Source of the DNA: Pollenia angustigena | Lineage: Eukaryota > Arthropoda > Insecta > Diptera > Polleniidae | NCBI GenBank assembly: GCA_930367215.1 | Contig: OV884059.1 | Location: forward strand, 234,421,803-234,485,802 | Length of the DNA stretch: 64,000 nt | Direction: 5' to 3' | Shown: positions 11,092 to 22,364 of the stretch, piece by piece | Position numbering within the stretch: the first letter of the stretch is position 1 | Layout: every line of letters starts with the position of its first letter | Translations under genes and position numbers: made by a program | Notes under the pieces: generated by a model | The model's database searches: none | The model's input: only the letters and a program-made list of their open reading frames with translations | Told to the model about the DNA's origin: nothing

Positions 11092-12404
11092 TTCAGAAAT
11101 ACAGAGAATTTTGACGTCCGCAAATATTCTTTTTATGCAGTCATAAGTTACTAGTTTTGTTTAATGGGTCCACATTCGACCACTTCCCTAAAAATTGACA
11201 AAAAAATGGTGTTTTTCTTTACTTGTGTCAAATATTCACTGTCATTTTACACATACTGCAAATGCAGTATAATTTTGATTTTAGAAATAAAAGTTTCTTG
11301 ACTTGAATTTTCCTTAATAAGACTTTATTCTCTAAGTAATTTTCTTGTAATTCTAATAAAACGTGTTTTTCTCTTTTCATTTTCTATTACAGGTAAGTCA
11401 AAAGCTAACTGAAATTGTTTTTGCATTAAACTTGAAAAGTACTTGGGAGTCACCAGCACTGTGGATATAGTAAAATGCATCACCATACTCTAAATCCCAG
11501 AGGGTGTTAGTGCATATTATTTTTTAAATTTAAAAGGTATAAAATGCAAATAAAAAATAATATTTAAGACTAAGAACTACAAGGATAACACATTTGTAAA
11601 TTGTGAAAAAATGCAAAAAAGGGTTTACCAAAAAGTATAGGAATTAAGAAACGCAGTGCTTTAGCCATTATAAGCGGTTAAGAAATTCTAAGTCATAGTG
11701 AAGGTACTCGACAAGTAAAGTAAAACCTCTAAAGTGTTTGACATTGCCTGGCCAAATCTTAAGGTCAAGAGCAGTATATGCAAAAAGAATAATGATTAAA
11801 ATAAAATCAACTCGAGTGAAGATGTATTTTTCTAAGGAAAAATATTTTTTTTTTTTTAAATTTACAAGATTTTGTTTGTCGTGCTTAATTCCCAATTTTT
11901 ATTCTTGATAAAAACACTGAAACTTTTTTTTTTGAAGGGATAAGCGATTCCTATGCGCGTTTCACTGGTTGCTTAGTACAGATCGTCAGAACTTCATCCA
12001 AAGAGAAAAACTAAAGATATTTAACAAAAAAACAGTTTTTGCTGACGTTTGGGACACCTTTAAATATTGGAACTAGACCTTTAAGCATACCGATAAGCTC
12101 AAAATCACTTTCTGCGTCGATAAAAATATGTCCTTCCGTCCGGCCGGCTGGCTGGATGGCAGCTGGCTCCCATACAAATACAACTCCCGAAAAAAACTTA
12201 TAATGCCATAACGTTCTCATACACACTTAAATGTTGATATTAACATACAAATTGGCGGCAATAATTTGTACACAAAAAATAAATAAAAATTCCTTTCAAC
12301 ACGGAAAGAATTATTAACTAAATATGGCATGATTGTCGTCCAAGCCAAAAATAACTTATTCCAAATATATGTGTGTGTTCGGTTTCAGCAAAATGTTTTT
12401 ATTT
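11092..12404. repeat. Non-coding with two dispersed-repeat fragments
   Basis: No gene seen. 11930-12035 (gggataagc.attcctatgcgc.tttcactgg) recurs at 54960-55080. 12060-12260 holds the tatgtcc(t)tccgtccggccgg motif and caactcccgaaa...atgccataac, also seen at 21350-21430, so it belongs to the same gtccgtcc repeat family as 16227-16470 and 19871-20345. Confidence 0.55.
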
Positions 12405-12720
12405 TTAGAAAATTTTACTTAATACTAACAAAATAATTTTAAGATTTTCTTGTTTTAAGAAAAAAATTTGATTAAGTTAGAAAATGAACTTTTTTCCGTG
12501 AATTAAAAAAATTGTGATTTTAATTAAAAAAGTAATTAAGTTTGCACCAGTAAACAGATTAATAGTATCAACTTAACATTTCAATTACTAGATTAAACGT
12601 TTTAGCCACTTGATTAAGCTTTTAATTAAGACTGATCTTATTTTTGATTAATGCTTTAATTGTCCACCAAGACTAATTAAATTTTTTTTTTTTTTTTAAT
12701 TATCAAAATTAATGATAATA
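12405..12720. mobile_element. CACAGAAAAAA family relic with 21-bp unit
   Basis: gcaccagtaaacagattaat is shared with 20610-20640, and ttgattaaacg-type units follow, but only about two 21-bp units are present here against six at 20654-20779. The ends are worn. Confidence 0.5.
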
Positions 12721-13038
12721 AAAACTTGTGTGCAAAAACTTAAGAAATTTGATTTTAAAATAAAATGCAAATTTGCAGTTTATAACTTTTTTTTAGTGGA
12801 AAAACGTTTCATACCCACAATCGCAATGTCATTTAAAACGTTTTTCCACTACGCAAGCGGCTTTTAAAACAAAACCATTAAACTGTATCATTTTTTTAGT
12901 AACTAGTTGACTCTTTGTATGTCGTTTTGAAGGCGCTATGCTGCATCATTTTGGGTGATTTGAGGTTTAAACAATGTTAGAGAGTAATGTTAACGATAAT
13001 TTGCAAAAAAAAACTGATTTTGCAAAAGTTATTCGCGG
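12721..13038 (+). mobile_element. CACAGCCGCG family, copy 1 (left end lost), with hairpin
   Basis: Its right half (ttgtatgtcgttttgaaggcg, gtttaaacaatgttagagagtaa, ttcgcggct) matches copies at 18671-19035 and 43481-43862. It holds an extra piece with a perfect 15-bp inverted repeat, 12795-12809 (agtggaaaaacgttt) against 12836-12850. It abuts the left part of the element at 13040-15290. Confidence 0.6.
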
Positions 13039-13820
13039 CTTCAATTATAAAGTTGATTCAATCCCGAACTCGTACTTGAAATAAGCCAAAAGTGAAATTA
13101 TAAGGAGAATTTTATTATGATTGATTTACTTACCCCGTTTTACACCTTGCAGAATTTCAATTATAAAACACCAACATCATTTTCGAAATTTCCGATATGG
13201 TTTTTGCTCTAAAAAACTTAATGTGCATATATTACTAAAAATATAAACTAAATGAGAAGCAAGAGTTCTCAATTTTACTTTTTTAACATGAAAACAATAT
13301 GTTTTCGTCTTGTTCTGTGGTTTTTGTTGTTTCTACACACAACAAGCAAATCGTTTTTAACTACTTGTGTGGTGTTGTTGTAGTGTCTGCAACAAACTTA
13401 AATAAGTTAAATGCTTTTTATGAAGAAAGGAATTTTGACCGTAGCCGGGGCTCGAACCCTTGCCGGCAGGTTACCATGACATGTTTCGATCGCAACCACT
13501 CGATCTCCTCAGATGAATTTGCCGTCTTACACTCGCAGCCATTGACAACTGCTGACGTGAATAGTCAAACATCAATCCTTAAACCAAATTGTATTTTAAC
13601 CTTTTGATAGATCGAAATTTGCTTTCCTAAATGATTATCCATTTAAATTTATTTTACATGTTTTTTCCTTACTTCTGTTTTCTCGTACTTTTTGTCAAGA
13701 ATTCTTCTTAAAGTCAAAAGTACATTTTTCTGCTTTTCCATTTTTATCTTTCCTTTCTCTGTTGACCTTTTTCAGCACAACTTGAAGGACAAATGTACAC
13801 ATAGAGCTCGTCCCCTAGAT

Positions 13821-14591
13821 TTGACCAAATGAATCTGGCAGCTAATCTTTATGTAAAATTGTTCGCTGAATCCGAATATGAAGTCAGAATTATCAAAAGT
13901 AGAACAGTTTTTGAGATATTCCAAAATAACGGTTATTTGTATTTTTAAAACAGATGATGTGACTGAAATCCAAATATCTTCAAAAATTGTAAACGGATTA
14001 TGTAATTCTTTCTTTTTAGCGAAAGGTTATAAAATTTCTAAAATAACAATGGATTGCTTGTGAAGATTGGTCAAGAGATGACAGAGTTACAGGGGACAAA
14101 AGTTCAAGCTTCATTGAAAATTTTATGATTTTGTTCAATTTTGTTCTTTTCAAGTTATTTTTTTTAAACCAATGATTTAAAAATCATAATGTTTTATTGC
14201 TTGCGACATTAGATTATTTTAATATGAATATTTTGAGCCCAACAAGACATAAATTGGTACAAAAATGACAAAGCTACAGAAGATTTAGTAAGTTAACCCA
14301 CATAGAAATTCAATAGTTTCAAGCAATTTTTAATATTTATTGTTACTAAAAATTTAGCTTTGTATATTTATTTGTTGTCGGTAAGTGCAATTAATCTGCT
14401 GTAACTTTGTCATTTTTGCACCGATCTGGTTCCTATTGGGCACAAAATGTTCGTATTGAAATATTCTAAAATTTTATTTTTTGGATATTTGCATTTCAGT
14501 TCTACTGTTCTACTTTTGACAATTCTGACTTCATATTCGGATTCAGCGGGCAATTTTACATAAAGATTAGGCGTCAAATTTATTTGGTCAA
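13821..14591. repeat. Foldback unit I, ~90-bp inverted arms
   Basis: 13821-13910 and 14503-14591 are inverted copies (ctttatgtaaaatt...tccgaatatgaagtc). The left half, about 13803-14170, recurs reversed as a single arm at 57235-57625. The short open frame at 13878-14063 is part of this non-coding unit. Confidence 0.8.
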
Positions 14592-14608
14592 AAAATCGTC
14601 ACGTAGTG

Positions 14609-15110
14609 TAATTAGTATTGTGGTTATTTTGTTGAACTATTTATGGTTTTTAATCCAAATTGTTAATCAGGCTCAAGTTCATCAAATTAAATTTTCATTA
14701 AATTATTTTTATCAAGAAAGGAATTTTACAACATGAAAATTAATTAAAATTGTTATTGATAATCTTTCATTCCTGACCGTGGCCGGGGCTCGAATCCTGA
14801 TGTTTGAGTATTGACGTCAGCGGTCGTCGATGGCTGCGAGTGTAAGACGGGAAATCCATCTGAGGAGATCGAGTGGTTGCGATCGAAACATGGCATGGTA
14901 ACCTGCCGGCAAGGGTTCGAGCCCCGGCCACGGTCAGTAATGAATAATTATCAATGACAATTTTAATTAATTTTTATGTTGTAAAATTCCTTTCTTCATA
15001 AATATAATTTAATGAATATTAAATTTGATGAACTTGAGCCTAATTAGAAATGTGAAAAATTTGGATTAAAAACCATAAATAGTTCAACAAAATTACCACA
15101 ATACTAATTA
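14609..15110. repeat. Foldback unit II, ~190-bp inverted arms around a tRNA-like loop
   Basis: 14609-14794 and 14917-15110 are near-perfect reverse complements, reading from taattagtattgtgg through ttgttgaactatttatgg and aaaggaattttacaacatg to gaccgtggccggggctcgaa. The loop 14795-14916 carries a tRNA-like segment. As RNA or single-stranded DNA it would form a long hairpin. Confidence 0.85.
14857..14935 (+). repeat. tRNA-like sequence in the foldback loop
   Basis: gatcgagtggttg resembles an A box and aagggttcgagcccc fits a B box (GGTTCGANNCC), about 48 nt apart as in tRNA genes. A reversed copy lies at about 13448-13530. I cannot fold a standard acceptor stem, so this is a tRNA-derived internal promoter or pseudogene, not a working tRNA gene. 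Confidence 0.5.
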
Positions 15111-15309
15111 AGTTAAATGAGACTAAAATGCTCACTTTGTAATTTTACTCTCAGAGTGGCACTACCAACGAAAAGTTTAATCTTTTTTTTACTTGGTTTA
15201 AGAATTGTGTACTCATTTTAAGATATTCCGGGATTGATTTGCGAAAGTAATCCCATTTAGGAATGTTTAAGGTACGTTTTAGTGTTATTCCTACTTCAAT
15301 TTTTTAATA

Positions 15310-16226
15310 CTACTAGTACTTTAAGTAAGTACTTTATGAATTAATTAAATATATATTCTAACTCAGTAATCTTTTAAGACATAATCGAGTCTTGTTAGAA
15401 AAAATTGATTATTATTCATTGATTTGTTTTTCGTTTTATACTTCATTATTTTTAATTATAATTTTCCGTTTATTTATAGATAATTCTAAAAAAAAAGAAT
15501 TAATCAATTCTAAATTTCAATATACTTAAAAAGGTATTTTTAACTTCCCCAATTATCCTTAAGGCTGGCTACAATTAAGTATTAATAAAATTGTAATGCA
15601 ATAAGCACAATGAATATTTTAATATTAGAAATAATTTGCCAAGAAAAATCCCAAATTTTTTACATTTATCTACTTCGTTTACATTATTGTTTAACATTAA
15701 AGGTTTTTATTTTTTTTTTTTTTTCTACTCAAGTATCAGAGTTTTAAACATGCTTTAATTTTATGTTGTGTTTTTTTTCTTTCTTTTATTGTGTTCAGCC
15801 TTAAGAAATCGCTTAACAAGACAAACGAAAGTTTATAAAGAGATATTTATACTGACAATTCGAATTTCGCTTTGAGCCAAATTGACTCAAGATTGACACG
15901 AATAAAGGAAATTGTTAAATTTGAATTAGGTGCAATATCAGTTTCGAAGTGGAACATTAAAACATTAGATAAGCAAAAGGACGTGAATATTTAATTCGTA
16001 TTATATACTGAGTATTACACAATCTACATAAAATTATTTAATGTAAGAAAAAATACGAATTTAAGATAATTTTATAATTTGATTTGGGCTGGATTTCATT
16101 AAGGTAGTTTTCTGTTTGTTCTGTGTTTTCAAATCTATTTTTTTTTTTTTTGGCAAGAAGAGCAGGTAAATTTAAAGACCTAAATAAGTGCTCGTTTGAA
16201 ATTTGGGCATACTTAAATTTAATTAT
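15310..16226. other. AT-rich non-coding stretch
   Basis: No gene seen. A T run lies at about 15709-15724. Confidence 0.4.
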
Positions 16227-16470
16227 TATAGCCACACCACAATAGTGGAGAAGGTATTATGCATTTGTGCTGATGTGTGTAACACCTTAAAATATTGGTC
16301 ATAGACCCACCTACCGATCGACTCACTTTCTGAGTTGATCTAACGATGTCCGTCCGGCTGGCTGGCTGGTTGGCCGTCCATGTAACTTTGTGCGCAGAGA
16401 ACATGTCGCAACTTTGGAGATAATTTAATAAAATTTGCACATTGGTTCTTATTGGCACAAGGATCAAGCC
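16227..16470 (-). repeat. gtccgtcc dispersed-repeat fragment
   Basis: Shares the order cacaccac.a.agtggag.aggtattatg, gtaacac.t.aaaatattgg, atgtccgtccggctggctgg and tttgtgcgcag with 19871-20080; 12060-12260 and the reverse of 47560-47750 hold parts. This repeat style, with a tatgggt..gtccgtcc core, is common in fly genomes. The open frame over it is not a gene. Confidence 0.6.
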
Positions 16471-17485
16471 TATTTTTTAATGTTCCTCATCAAATTCTGC
16501 AGAGCTTTTTATTGCATTTAAACGGCATATTTTTTTAAAAATCTTTTTTTTTTTTAATTAAAAAAGTTTGGATAAATTCTGTCATTCTGTTTGGATTTAA
16601 AATGAAGTTAACTTAAAACTAACTAATGGCAGATTTAAAAAGAGTCACAACTGACTCAAAATCTAGCTCGTTTTCTTTAAAAAGTTTTATTTGATTTTTT
16701 TACAGAGTGGCGTCAGAACGAGTCAGTACTCACTTCTTCTGCATAAGTTTCAACTTACCACAAGTTAGCTTTTGAGTTTGTTTTTGGGTAAAAAAAATAA
16801 AAGAAAATTAACGAATTTTTGCTTTTATATATCAAGAACAGAATTATTCCAACTTAAACACTTACCCCAGAGTACCAGAGAGAGGAAGAGAAAATAATTA
16901 AATTTACTTTGAAAATTAGATGTATTTAGCTTAATAATTTAAACAAATAGAATATGGGAGTTGTTGCTTCTTATTTTACTTTTAAACATGAAAATACATT
17001 GCATCAACTTTGAGTTAGCTAAACGATAGTTCAACACTTATCGAGAAGAAAATAGTTGTACAAAAACGACTCATTGATCTCTGCTTTACTTTCAAGTTAG
17101 CTAAAAGTTTGTTCAATACTTTTTGAGAAAAAGGCAGTCATACAAAAACATTTGACTCACATCTGTATCATTTATGTGTTGTAAATTATAAAAATCCGCA
17201 GGGTATTTTCAAGAAAGTAACGAACACTATATAGTGTTTTGTTCTTTGTTATAAAACAGAACAATTGTAGTGGTTTTGTAGACATTCATTAGATTTTAAT
17301 GTTCTTAAGTGTTTATTTTTTAACATTGATAAAGAAATGAGCAAACAAAAAATTTTTGCAACGAACACAGCACGAATAACTGTAGTGTGTGTTGTGCACA
17401 TGTTTTGTTTGTGTAACATTTTTCCACTGGGTTTTTGTTTTTGTAAAAAAAATTTTAGTTTTTTTTACCAGCCAGGAGGGTGCTG
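16471..17485. other. Non-coding stretch with possible worn inverted-repeat element
   Basis: No gene seen. gactca/tgagtc and agttagct motifs recur at 16640-16740 and again at 17030-17165, partly inverted, suggesting an old non-autonomous element. 17200-17485 and 18408-18610 are the two halves of the sequence split by the hAT insertion at 17494. Confidence 0.35.
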
Positions 17486-17493
17486 AGCACAAC

Positions 17494-18399
17494 CAGGGTT
17501 GTCAGATTTTTTTTAACTCCATCGCCAAACCGGATGTCAGAAATCGCCAAACGTCTATTTTGCTCAGTTTTCGAAATCTTTTTTAGTTTTTTTAATTAAA
17601 TTTTGCATACAAAAAAAAGCTGATATAATATTGCAGTCAAAAATCGCCAAAAACTGAGAAAAATACAAAAAAGTCGCCGAAAGTAAATTTTGTTTAGTAA
17701 CTGTTATTTTTTTTTTACCATAAAATGGAGAAAATTTATTTAGTTGAAAAAATTAAAATTTAGCACACAAGTCTATAAGATCGTATACTTCAGGCTCATC
17801 GATTTCATTACTGGTGTTTTAACCTGCATACGTACTATTAGATTTAAGCAGTGTTTAAAAAACTGCAGTCGAAGTTGAAAAACTGCCATCTCTTCCACTT
17901 CTTCATTTGTCATTGGTCAAAAAAAAACTTTTGCTTTTACTTGTAATTCATTTAATGTAAATAGTCGCTGCCAAACCAAATCAAAAAGCGAAAAATTGTT
18001 GACAAATTTTCGTTTTTTGCTCGACAGGTTTTGGTTTCGACTGCAGTTTTTTAAACCTTGGAATTAAATAGTGACTGAATATAAAATTCACTTAAAATGA
18101 CAATAAAGCAAAAATCATGTGAAAAAAATTAGCCAGACTTTTCTTAAAGTATGTATGTATATATTTATATATATTTAGCTGGAGAGGCCTAACTCATCTT
18201 ATGTGAACAAAAGTGCAAATTTTTTATTTCAAAACCGCTGAAATTATATGAATGGTAAAAATAGCCGAGTAAATCGCCAGTTATATCAAAAATCGCCACA
18301 AAAGTCGCCAGTCGCCAAATGGAAAATGGAAAATCCCATCGCCAAACACGTTTTAAAATCGCAACGTTTGGCGAGAAATCGCCATATCTGACAGCCCTG
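17494..18399. mobile_element. hAT-type non-autonomous element with 8-bp target duplication
   Basis: The termini CAGGGTTGTCAGA and (reverse complement) CAGGGCTGTCAGA are inverted repeats. AGCACAAC occurs exactly on both sides (17486-17493, 18400-18407). The interior repeats aatcgccaaa many times, mostly toward both ends, which may be transposase binding sites. No coding sequence. A smaller element sits inside at 17849-18060. A related piece (tgtcagatttt...aaatcgccaaa) is present near 59320-59360. Confidence 0.9.
17849..18060. mobile_element. CTGCAGTC family, copy 1 (212 bp)
   Basis: Ends CAGTGTTTAAAAAACTGCAG and (reversed) CAAGGTTTAAAAAACTGCAG. The flanks gatttaag and gaattaaa match at six of eight positions, consistent with an aged hAT 8-bp duplication. 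A second copy lies at 42452-42665 in the opposite orientation. Confidence 0.75.
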
Positions 18400-18670
18400 A
18401 GCACAACGTAGTTTGTGGTTGGAAAATAAAAACAGAACGCAGTTAAATGTTCTCTTCTTTTTGTTTTGTTCAAAGATTACAAATAGAGAAACGTTATTTT
18501 ATTTTTGATTTACTACACAAACACTATTAGCGTTTGTGTTTCCCACAAATCTACCGAACCGAACACAAAGGAGCGATATTTAGTGTTTATTTTCGAACAC
18601 TGATTTAAAATAAGATGATTAAATATTTATTTTAGTTGAGAGCAAAAAATAATGATATGTCAAACAATTG

Positions 18671-19035
18671 AAGCACAGCCGCGACCAACGTTTTAATTCA
18701 CAAAATAATAATTTTTCAGGAGAGCAAAAAACGTTTTTTGACAGGCAACATTATTATTTTCTATTATTAAAAATAATGATAATAAAAACATTTATGCAAA
18801 AGGCTTTTAAAACATTATTCCGCACTGCAAAACCATTTCGGTTTCATCATTTTGTTAGTAACTTGCAATGTTCTCCCACTGGCTGACACTTTGCATGGCA
18901 TTTTGAAGGCGTTGAGGTGCATAGTTTTGGTTGATTTGATGTTTAAACTGTGTAAGAGAGTAAGATCAACGGTTATCTGAAAAAAAACTGTTTTTGCAAA
19001 ATGTGGCGTTTACAACGTAATTCGCGGCTGGGCTT
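18671..19035 (-). mobile_element. CACAGCCGCG family, copy 2 (365 bp)
   Basis: Inverted termini AAGCACAGCCGCGA / CGCGGCTGGGCTT. Closely similar to 43481-43862 throughout (aacgttttttgacag.ca, cactgcaaaaccatttcgg, actggctgacactttg). The 72-codon open frame over it is not a gene. Superfamily unknown. Confidence 0.8.
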
Positions 19036-19870
19036 AATTATTTGTTACTACAACAGTAATATGTCTAAGGCCGTGCCTTTAATGGCAACCTTATCTACAC
19101 TATGGTTACCATCAATAATAGACAGCTTTGTTATCGAGAAAAATTAAACAGTTGCGTGATAACAAAGTGTTGATGGCATAAAAAACGATCGTCGCAATTA
19201 TATTTTAGCAATTGGCAATTGGTGGGGCGATGGCAGAGTTTGGTTTCAACACAATGTGGCTTGAAAAATATTGTTCATGCAACAAAACCAAATTTTTCTT
19301 CTCGTTAAATACAAATAAAAAATTTACAAGTTGAAACAAATTCAGTTTACAATTACTGTAGTTAAGCTAAAAAATAGAAAACGAGAAGATGCAAGTTTTT
19401 GTTGCTGCAAAATGTTAAAGACAGAAAAAAAAATTTAACATGCTACACTAATGTTACGTGTTCAAGTAGCAAGAAATTACTATAGAGTAAAATATGTATG
19501 TACAAATTTATCTTTGTCATGTATTTTGTCTTATTTTTTTTCGTTAAACTACAAGTATTGCAGTTTTTAACATTTTACATAAAACAGTGTAGATTAACCC
19601 ATTTTGAGTTGTTGGATTTTAATAACAAACTTATAAAATTACTAAATATTTTGAATAAAAGTAAAAATAAGGTATATTTTTGAAAAACTTTTTCATATAA
19701 AAAGAATTATTGAAGTTCTTTTAATAATGTTCAAAATATTACGACTCTAAAAGGGTTACTAGACTAGTTTGGCACTGCAACTGTTATGCGGCTCTAATGC
19801 TGCTAAGGCCTTGAAGAGGTTGTAAAAAATAGAAAACAACTAATAACAGCATTGCTTCTGTTGTAGCTTT
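19036..19870. other. Non-coding stretch
   Basis: No gene or element boundary seen. Confidence 0.4.
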
Positions 19871-20345
19871 AATACCCACACCACCAGAGTAGAGGAGGTA
19901 TTATGGGTTTCTGCTGGTATTTGTAACACTAAAAAATATTGGCCATACACACTTTTTGAATCAATTTAACAATGTCCATCTGTCTGGCAGGCTGTTTATG
20001 TAAACCTTGTGTGCAAAGTTAATATCGCAGTTTTGAAGATAGTTGGATGAAATATGGTACATAAGTTTTAATTGTCATAACGAAGAAGCTTATATGTCGA
20101 AAATGGTAGAAATCCGCCCATACTTTCATATATCCCTCTTATAAACTTCTTTCCGGAATACACAGTGTAGTGTATTGTAGTTCCTAAGATGAACAATGTA
20201 ATTATTTGTTTTATTTTTTTTATTTTTATTGCCCATGCAAATCTACACCACCCTAATGAATTATTGATTATTGGAAATGTAGCGGAGGTGTAGTTTGCAT
20301 GCAACAACTATTGTATTACTAAATGTAGTTTTAAGTTCCCGTTAT
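19871..20345 (-). repeat. gtccgtcc dispersed-repeat fragment
   Basis: Same family as 16227-16470: cacaccaccagagtagaggaggt, gtaacac.aaaaaatattggcc, aatgtccatctgtctggcagg. The match fades after about 20100. The open frame at 20068-20307 has no recognisable domain. Confidence 0.5.
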
Positions 20346-20653
20346 ATTTGTATAAAAGAGAAACTTGAAAACAATAAATCATCATTATAATATTGCCTTT
20401 AATCCTGGCAAATTCCTTTTTTATTTTTGGGGCATATAAAACTGCCAAGTAAAACTAAACAGGGCATATAAAGCTGCCTTGTATAACTCTTTACCAGTGG
20501 CGTTTATTAGCGCCGGTAATCAACAAAAACACCAACTAATTTTTGTCTCAACTAGACACAAAAATAAAAAACACACTAAATGGATTTCAATTAAAAATTT
20601 GTGATATTAATTAAATTTGCACCAGTAAACAAATTAATAGTATCAATATAATA

Positions 20654-20779
20654 TTTAATTCATTTGATTTAACGTTTAATTCACTTAATTAAATTTTTAA
20701 TTTACTTGATTAAACATTTAATTCACTTGATTAAACGTTTTATTCACTTAATTTAACGCTTTATTCACTTGATTAAATT
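20654..20779 (+). repeat. 21-bp minisatellite, six units
   Basis: Units of the form tttaattcacttgattaaacg follow head to tail without gaps, with 1-5 differences each. A related relic at about 12584-12640 has about two units, so the array length varies between copies of the host element. Confidence 0.85.
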
Positions 20780-20810
20780 TTTAATTAAAACTGATTTTAT
20801 TTTTGAGTAA

Positions 20811-21191
20811 AGCTACGTTCACAATCAAAAAAACAATTTCGTTTTTTCTTCTATCTTTTTTCTTCCCAAAGTATTTCATATATTTTCCTTTCATTTTTAG
20901 AACAAAAATGTAACTTAAATTTTTTTAAAAATGTAACTAAAGTTGAGTCAACTAGAACTTCAGCAACAATTTGTATGAAATTGTTTCTGACGTTTAAAAT
21001 AATTTTGTTTAGTTTTGAATGAACATTTTAACAAAATGTTTACAAAAATAAAAATAAAAATAAATGCATAATATTGTTGTGGCTAAAATTTGCGAACGGT
21101 TTCTTGATGCAAAATGTGTGTAGTTACAAAAGAAATTGTTGCTCTATTATGAACACCAAATTAAAATGTTTTTTTGATTGTGAACGTAGCT
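20811..21191. mobile_element. AGCTACGTTCAC element, copy 1 (Harbinger-like target)
   Basis: Inverted termini AGCTACGTTCACAATCAAAA, with TAA on both sides (20808-20810, 21192-21194). 43045-43417 is a full copy in the opposite orientation, flanked by TTA. A TWA 3-bp target is characteristic of PIF/Harbinger; the assignment rests on that alone. Confidence 0.85.
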
Positions 21192-21289
21192 TAATGCTTT
21201 AATTAATGAAAAATTTGTAAGAATTTTTTTCTGTTTAGAGTCCTTGTGTCCATAAACCATTTTGTTATGCTGGTATTTAGATTTCACTT

Positions 21290-21480
21290 GGTTGAAAAAT
21301 ATCTTATTGCAACATAAATTTTCTTACCAAATTTGATCGGAATCGGTCCATATTTGTTTATGGCTGACCTATAAATACCACTCCCGAAATTTAAATGCCA
21401 TAACTTCCCTTTTAACGTTTTTATTGATATGAAAATAGGCAACGATAATTTTTATAATAATTCGCAAATTTTGTGCTACT
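21290..21480 (+). repeat. Fragment of the gtccgtcc repeat family
   Basis: ttgatcggaatcggtccatatt and actcccgaaatttaaatgccataact match the phrase order of 12160-12250. Confidence 0.45.
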
Positions 21481-21494
21481 AGGTGCTAAAGAGT

Positions 21495-21620
21495 GCCCCG
21501 GTAGTGAGCTAGTCTATCATTGCCGGTGTTGCGGGTTCGATTTCCGCCAGAGACTCTGGCTTCTTTCCTGCAGACAAGCGTAGAGCTTCGCGGGATTAGC
21601 TTAGAGAATAAAATTTAATT
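21495..21620 (+). mobile_element. tRNA-derived SINE fragment
   Basis: gccccggtagtgagctagtctatca and the B-box-like gcgggttcgatttccgccagagac match the SINE at 58837-58910 apart from a deletion near the A box. The 3' part (gacaagcgtagagcttcgcgg) is present here only. Confidence 0.55.
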
Positions 21621-21639
21621 AATAAATTTGCAACCAATA

Positions 21640-22364
21640 AAAAAAATGGACCAAACATCCCATATTATCCTCCTCCCTAAAATCACTTAAAGACGCAAAA
21701 ATCTCATAGATGCATTAAATATGTATTTAATATTTTACACAAAAACCTTTAATATGAATCTTTAGCTAACAAAATACTTTTAATCCGGCGAGTCCATGAC
21801 ATCAAAATGGTATCCACTCTCCAAAAAGTGTCTCTAGTTATTGTGGTCTAGGGTTTCAAATGGTCGGCCTTGGCCGACTTTACTTTCTGGCTTCTTTTTT
21901 TATTTTTGTAAGTAACAATATGCAACAAATACGTAGCTGGTTAAAACTTAAATAAAGTAAGGCGCGATAAATATACGAACTGTGTTAATATTTGACAAAC
22001 TACTGCTGGTATAAATATTTTCTTCAAGAGCACATGACTAAAATTTTGTTACAGCTATTTGAAAATTATGCTAAAATTAAACTAACAAGAGTTTTACGTG
22101 CACGTGTTTGCAATTAATTATAAATTCTTTAAAATGAGTCAACACTTAACCAAGATTAATGTATCTATTATCCTTTTTATCCTCCTGTTAAAGAAAATAA
22201 TATTGAAGCTTCATAATGATATTTTTTTCTTAACTTTTTGCCTTACACAGTGTTTTTTGTATGTTGCTGTACATGTATTGATAAAAGGGTTTCTAATTTT
22301 TCGGAACTTTTCTATTGCCGGTATCGCATAATAACTTTTGTTGAAATTTTTTGTAACGAATCTA
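21640..22364. other. Non-coding stretch
   Basis: Nothing recognised. The 77-codon open frame at 22098-22331 is hydrophobic only because the DNA is T-rich. Confidence 0.4.

Larger units (their letters stand above)
13414..15109. mobile_element. Composite foldback insertion with 10-bp target duplication
   Basis: 1,696 bp flanked by AAGTTAAATG on each side. It is made of a reversed tRNA-like unit (about 13430-13610), a palindromic unit (13821-14591) and a second palindromic unit (14609-15110). A 9-11-bp duplication with long inverted arms is typical of Foldback/Mutator-like elements, so I infer that class. No transposase is present. Confidence 0.65.
13040..15290 (-). mobile_element. CACTnAAAA family, copy 1, split by a 1.7-kb insertion
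   Basis: 13040-13413 and 15110-15290 together align with one continuous element at 52797-53471 (and, reversed, 22365-23150). Shared blocks include gattgatttac.taccc, ccgatatggtttt, ctaaatgagaagcaagag, acacaacaagcaaatc and ctcagagtggcactacc. The break falls exactly at aagttaaatg, which is present on both sides (13404-13413 and 15110-15119). Confidence 0.8.
20553..21238. mobile_element. CACAGAAAAAA family, copy 3, with Harbinger-like element inside
   Basis: Ends TAGACACAAAAAT and TTTTTTCTGTTTAGA are inverted. It is interrupted at 20811-21191 by a TAA-flanked element. The left half contains six 21-bp units at 20654-20779. Confidence 0.65.

Noticed and set aside
13299..13607. 102-codon open frame on the plus strand
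   Set aside because: It starts in one transposon and ends in another (border at 13413), with no domain.
14857..14935. Functional tRNA gene
   Set aside because: B box is good but no full cloverleaf with acceptor stem can be drawn; it lies in a foldback loop and is duplicated in reverse nearby.
16600..17170. Inverted-repeat element suggested by gactca/tgagtc words
   Set aside because: Arms too short and uneven to set boundaries; left as an unassigned stretch.
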